Below, piece by piece: positions 61,163 through 64,000 of a stretch of DNA of 64,000 nucleotides. Each line of letters begins with the position of its first letter. Within the stretch, counting starts at the first letter, position 1. The notes beneath the pieces were generated by a model. That model searched no databases. It was given only the letters and a program-made list of their open reading frames with translations, and was not told the origin of the DNA. Origin of the DNA: Siccirubricoccus deserti (GTDB lineage Bacteria; Pseudomonadota; Alphaproteobacteria; Acetobacterales; Acetobacteraceae); the NCBI RefSeq assembly GCF_014283215.1, contig NZ_JACOMF010000001.1, positions 1-64,000 on the forward strand, written 5' to 3'. The position numbers and the translations under genes are program-made.

Positions 61163-62520
61163 TGGGAATCCCCCGCCTTCACCAGAATGACATCGGTCCG
61201 CCGGTTGGCCTGCCTGCCCTCGGCCGTGTCATTCGACGCGATCGGCTGGGAATCCGCCTTGCCCTCGGACCGGATCCGGCTGCGGTCGGTCAGCTTGCCG
61301 GCAATCAGCCGCGCCACGGTTTCCGCGCGCTCCTGGCTCAGATGCCAGTTGGAAGGGAAGCGGGCAGTACGGATCGGCGAGCTGTCGCTGTGGCCAGTCA
61401 CCAGCACTGCGCCGGTTTCATCATTCAGCGCCAGCGCCACCCGCTCCAGCAGCGGGACAGAGGCGGCATTCACCGTCGCATTGCCAAGCCCGAACATGTT
61501 GCGGCCGGCAAGGCGGATGGTGGTGGCCTGGGCATCCTCCAGCACCTCCACCAGCCCCTGGCGGATCTCGGGTGCGAGGAAGGCGCGCAGGCGCGGCAGC
61601 GCCGCGCTCGGTGGCGGCGGTGGTGGCGGCTGGGGCTGCGCCGCCGGCGGGACGCTCGGCGCAGGGGCCGGCCGTGGCGCCAGCAGCGGTCCGCTCGGCG
61701 GCAGCTGCGCATAGCGGGCGGCGACCGCATCGGCATCGCCAGCGAGGGAGAAGTTGAAGCCGAGGTAGATGAAGCCCAGCAACAGCGCGGTGACGGTGCC
61801 GATCAGCCACAGCGGCACGCGCTGCGAGAGCGGCCGCTGCCCTGCCGGAATGCCCTGCCAGCGCACCGAAAGCTCGCGCTCGAACTCGCCGCGGCGCTGG
61901 CGGATGACGCGGTAGAGCGCATCGCGGAATTCGGTGAGCGAGGCGAGGCCGCGCTGCTGCACCCGGTAGCGGCCGACGAAGCCGAGCGAGAGGCAGAGGT
62001 ACATCAGCTCCACCACCTGACCGTGGCGGGCCGGGTCCTCCTCCATTTGCTTGAGGATGTCGAAGAAGCGTTCGCCGCCGGCGACCTCATTGTGGAAGAC
62101 GCTGGTCAGGCTCTGCTGCGACCACGGGCTGTTGGCGCCCCAGGGCGTGCTCAGCACCATGTCGTCGATGGTGGCGCAGAGCGCGTAGCGCGCCGCCCGC
62201 AGCGACTGGGTGTCGAGCCCGGTGGCGAGCGCCCGCCGCTCGAACTCCCGCACCGCCTCGATCATGCTGCGGCGGAGCTGGTCCGGCTGCGGGTGCTGGA
62301 ACCGGCCAAGCAGGCGGATCGCCGCCGCCATCACCGGCGCGGCGGCGGCGGCCAGCGGGTTCACGCCGATGACCGGCAGCGGCACCACCGGCCCGGCCGG
62401 CATCGCCGCGGCTGTCATCATCGGCATCGGCTGCGGTGCGGCAGGGGCGCGGCCGCCGGGCCGCGGCCGGATCACCGTGCGGTCATTGTCCTGCGGTTCG
62501 GCGAAGGGGTCATCGGACAT
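61159..62520 (-). CDS. tssL: Type VI secretion protein TssL with OmpA-like C-terminus
   Basis: A 453-residue protein. A Pro/Ala-rich N-terminus of about 65 residues leads to the DotU domain (about 70-250: ALCATIDDMVLSTPWGANS, FFDILKQMEEDPARHGQVVE and MYLCLSLGFVGRYRV), then helix VPLWLIGTVTALLLGFIYLG, a Pro-rich linker and a periplasmic OmpA domain (about 330-450: VLVTGHSDSSPIRTARFPSN) that binds peptidoglycan. This fused form anchors the secretion machine to the wall. It starts six bases after the tssK stop. Confidence 0.95.
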   Translation of the reverse strand: MSDDPFAEPQDNDRTVIRPRPGGRAPAAPQPMPMMTAAAMPAGPVVPLPVIGVNPLAAAAAPVMAAAIRLLGRFQHPQPDQLRRSMIEAVREFERRALATGLDTQSLRAARYALCATIDDMVLSTPWGANSPWSQQSLTSVFHNEVAGGERFFDILKQMEEDPARHGQVVELMYLCLSLGFVGRYRVQQRGLASLTEFRDALYRVIRQRRGEFERELSVRWQGIPAGQRPLSQRVPLWLIGTVTALLLGFIYLGFNFSLAGDADAVAARYAQLPPSGPLLAPRPAPAPSVPPAAQPQPPPPPPPSAALPRLRAFLAPEIRQGLVEVLEDAQATTIRLAGRNMFGLGNATVNAASVPLLERVALALNDETGAVLVTGHSDSSPIRTARFPSNWHLSQERAETVARLIAGKLTDRSRIRSEGKADSQPIASNDTAEGRQANRRTDVILVKAGDSQ

Positions 62521-62526
62521 CGCGCA

Positions 62527-63864
62527 TCATCCCCTGATGGCCCAGCATTCCATGTTCAGCCCGGGGAACTCGCCCGAGAGATGCAGCGCCGCGCCGCCGG
62601 AGCGCGCCAGCGCCGCCCAGTAGGGGCCGCTGCGATCCAGCTCGAAGTAGGAGGCGCCGGAGTAGTAGGGCAGCTGGCGCGGCGCGACCGGCAGGGCCCG
62701 CACCGCGATGCCGGGCAGCGCGACGTTGATCAGCTCGCGGATCTGCTCGACCGGGCCGATCTTGATCTGGTTCGGCAGGTTGCGCCGCAGCGTCTCGGCC
62801 GGCATCTGCGCCGTCACCACCAGCACCCAGGTGGCGTTGGTGACCAGCGAATGGTCGGCGATGGGCGCCACGCGGATGCCGAATTTCCGCTCCTGCAGCG
62901 GGATCGGCACCGCGGTCTGCTCCAGCACCGCGCTGAGCGACTGGCGGATCGCCGCCATCACCGGGCGGAAGGTCGCGGTCAGATCCTCGTGCCGATAGGG
63001 CGGGTAGACCGCCGGGCGCTTGCGCGCCTCGGTGAAGGTCGCCAGCTCGCCGGCCAGGCCGACGGCGTAGCGGTAGAAGGTCTCCGGGTGCAGCTGGCCC
63101 AGGGTCGCCGCCATATGGGTCAGCACCGGCTCGGTGCGGTTGCAGAGCTGCAGCAGCAGGAAATCGGCGAACTCCGCCGCGCCCCGCGTCGCGGTTTCGG
63201 AAACCCGCCCGGCCAGCGCCTCGCCGCGATGGTGCACCAGCCCCTGCACCTGGGTGACGAAGCCGCTGAGCACGGAGGAGGCGCTGCTCAGCAGCACCGG
63301 CGGGATGTAATTCTCGTCCAGCACCACCGATTTGTCGGAGCGCACCTCGACGATCCGGGCGAGGCCGATCTCCGCCATGCCCTGCCGCGCCTCGTGCTCC
63401 AGGGCGAAGCGCAGCCGCAGCTTGGCGACCGGGATGGTGGCATTGGACTGGTAGCCCGCGTTGGTGTCCACCGCCTCATGTTCGGCGCTGGCGTAGCGGG
63501 CGACGGTTTCGGCGACATGCGCCGGGGCGGTTTCCGTCACCCCGGGCTGACGGGCTGGCAGCACCAGATAGACCACGCTGTTGCGGGCACTCTCCGGCAG
63601 ATCGATCGGCTTCGGGCTATCGAGGTCGCCGGGTGCGGAGAAAGGCGTGCCATCCGGCAGGATGCCCGACATCGCCCTGGTCGCGAATTTTCCCAGGGTG
63701 AGCAGGTCGCGGTCGATGTCGAGCGCGGTGAGGCCCCAGGCGAAGGGCCGCAGTCCGGCGGTGCTGGCCCGCACCAGGCGTTCCACGTAGCGATCCTGCT
63801 GCTGCAGGTGCTGCGGCTGCAGGAACAGCCCCTCGGTCCAGACGACCTTGTTTTCCCAGCCCAT
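62527..63864 (-). CDS. tssK: Type VI secretion baseplate protein TssK
   Basis: A 445-residue protein. VVWTEGLFLQPQHLQQQDRY is the universal TssK opening, and GVAPIADHS-type VAPIADHSLVTNATWVLVV and INVALPGIAVRALPVAPRQL are conserved later blocks. TssK trimers link the baseplate to TssL/TssM. It is the first complete gene of the block at the window edge; the upstream partial frame lies 63 bases before it. Confidence 0.95.
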   Translation of the reverse strand: MGWENKVVWTEGLFLQPQHLQQQDRYVERLVRASTAGLRPFAWGLTALDIDRDLLTLGKFATRAMSGILPDGTPFSAPGDLDSPKPIDLPESARNSVVYLVLPARQPGVTETAPAHVAETVARYASAEHEAVDTNAGYQSNATIPVAKLRLRFALEHEARQGMAEIGLARIVEVRSDKSVVLDENYIPPVLLSSASSVLSGFVTQVQGLVHHRGEALAGRVSETATRGAAEFADFLLLQLCNRTEPVLTHMAATLGQLHPETFYRYAVGLAGELATFTEARKRPAVYPPYRHEDLTATFRPVMAAIRQSLSAVLEQTAVPIPLQERKFGIRVAPIADHSLVTNATWVLVVTAQMPAETLRRNLPNQIKIGPVEQIRELINVALPGIAVRALPVAPRQLPYYSGASYFELDRSGPYWAALARSGGAALHLSGEFPGLNMECWAIRG

Positions 63865-63927
63865 CTCAGGCCATCCGCGCCAGGGGGTGCGCCACGGTCA
63901 GGCAGGCGGGGTCCACCGGGCCTGGGT

Positions 63928-64000
63928 TCACGGCGCCGGCGCCAGGGTGACGCCGGCGCGGGCGGCGGTGATGGTCAGGGCGCTGGTCTTGTTCGGCGGC
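63928..64000 (-). CDS. Partial C-terminus, possibly TssJ lipoprotein
   Basis: A minus-strand frame entering from the right edge ends at a stop at 63928-63930. Its last 23 residues read PPNKTSALTITAARAGVTLA and then PAP. In many type VI loci the outer-membrane lipoprotein TssJ directly precedes TssK, and a short beta-strand end like this would fit, but the fragment is too small to be sure. Confidence 0.35.
   Translation of the reverse strand, partial: PPNKTSALTITAARAGVTLAPAP

Noticed and set aside
57449-61714. Very long open frame on the plus strand (about 1420 codons) opposite tssM and tssL
   Set aside because: It is an antisense shadow caused by high GC at third positions; the minus strand encodes clear TssM and TssL motifs, and the plus reading has an implausible Gln/Arg/Ala/His composition.
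63867-63930. A 21-codon frame beginning GTG between the partial gene and tssK
   Set aside because: It overlaps the preceding stop in GTGA fashion but is too short and featureless to support as a gene.
1-64000. CRISPR arrays, rRNA and tRNA genes
   Set aside because: I looked for regularly spaced direct repeats and for tRNA T-loop sequences of the GGTTCGA type in cloverleaf context and found none.

Overview
The window is a 64 kb stretch of very GC-rich DNA. Gene content and family style (branched-chain amino-acid ABC operon, rplM-rpsI-argC, an aa3-type oxidase operon, a C-P lyase operon, an HWE-type kinase, a type VI secretion locus) suggest an alphaproteobacterium, most likely an Acetobacteraceae/Rhodospirillales member of the Roseomonas kind. 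That placement is inference; no rRNA or tRNA gene was found. Genes are dense on both strands, and many neighbours overlap by 1, 4 or 11 bases, so translational coupling is widespread.

Layout. 1-2.4 kb is an accessory patch: the first codons of an IS630-type transposase, an AT-richer spacer, an SGNH-type hydrolase with an almost perfectly duplicated C-terminal domain, and a broken IS1380-type transposase. 2.4-4.5 kb is a three-gene sensory operon (cysteine-bearing sensor, HWE/HisKA_2 kinase, single-domain response regulator). 4.8-8.5 kb holds an orphan TRAP binding protein, a GtrA-like protein, a carboxymuconolactone-decarboxylase-like protein and a fosmidomycin-resistance-type exporter. 8.6-13.1 kb is a complete Liv-type ABC importer. 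13.2-18.5 kb holds an exported SnoaL/NTF2-like protein, a gamma-carbonic-anhydrase-like protein, argC, rpsI-rplM with a recognisable promoter, and a sugar-acid-type IlvD/Edd dehydratase. 19.0-23.6 kb is a cytochrome c oxidase operon (II-I-III-III-IV) ending in a 49-residue membrane peptide, followed by a LysR regulator.

24.6-27.3 kb holds several small unknown proteins, including an exported protein with a GGG-centred repeat, and an amidohydrolase. 27.4-31.6 kb is a single 1392-residue protein that fuses GAF-GGDEF-EAL to a membrane hybrid histidine kinase. 31.8-35.1 kb holds an acyltransferase-3 and a GT-C-like membrane protein. 35.2-44.6 kb is a carbon-phosphorus lyase locus: phnF with a second phnM on one strand, phnGHIJKLM plus two small coupled genes on the other, and a convergent phnN. 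A promoter with a palindrome between its -35 and -10 elements sits in the divergent gap. 44.7-50.4 kb holds a gamma-glutamyltransferase with a coupled lipoprotein, a ThDP enzyme and an acyl-CoA synthetase. 50.5-52.6 kb holds two Opp/Dpp ATPases with no permeases.

52.7-64 kb is the end of a type VI secretion locus: tssK, tssL, tssM and vgrG on the minus strand, a PAAR protein, a zinc-ribbon methyltransferase, and an unrecognised 350-residue plus-strand protein between the spike genes. That protein, the 1392-residue signalling fusion, and the internally duplicated SGNH protein are the strongest candidates for something new.
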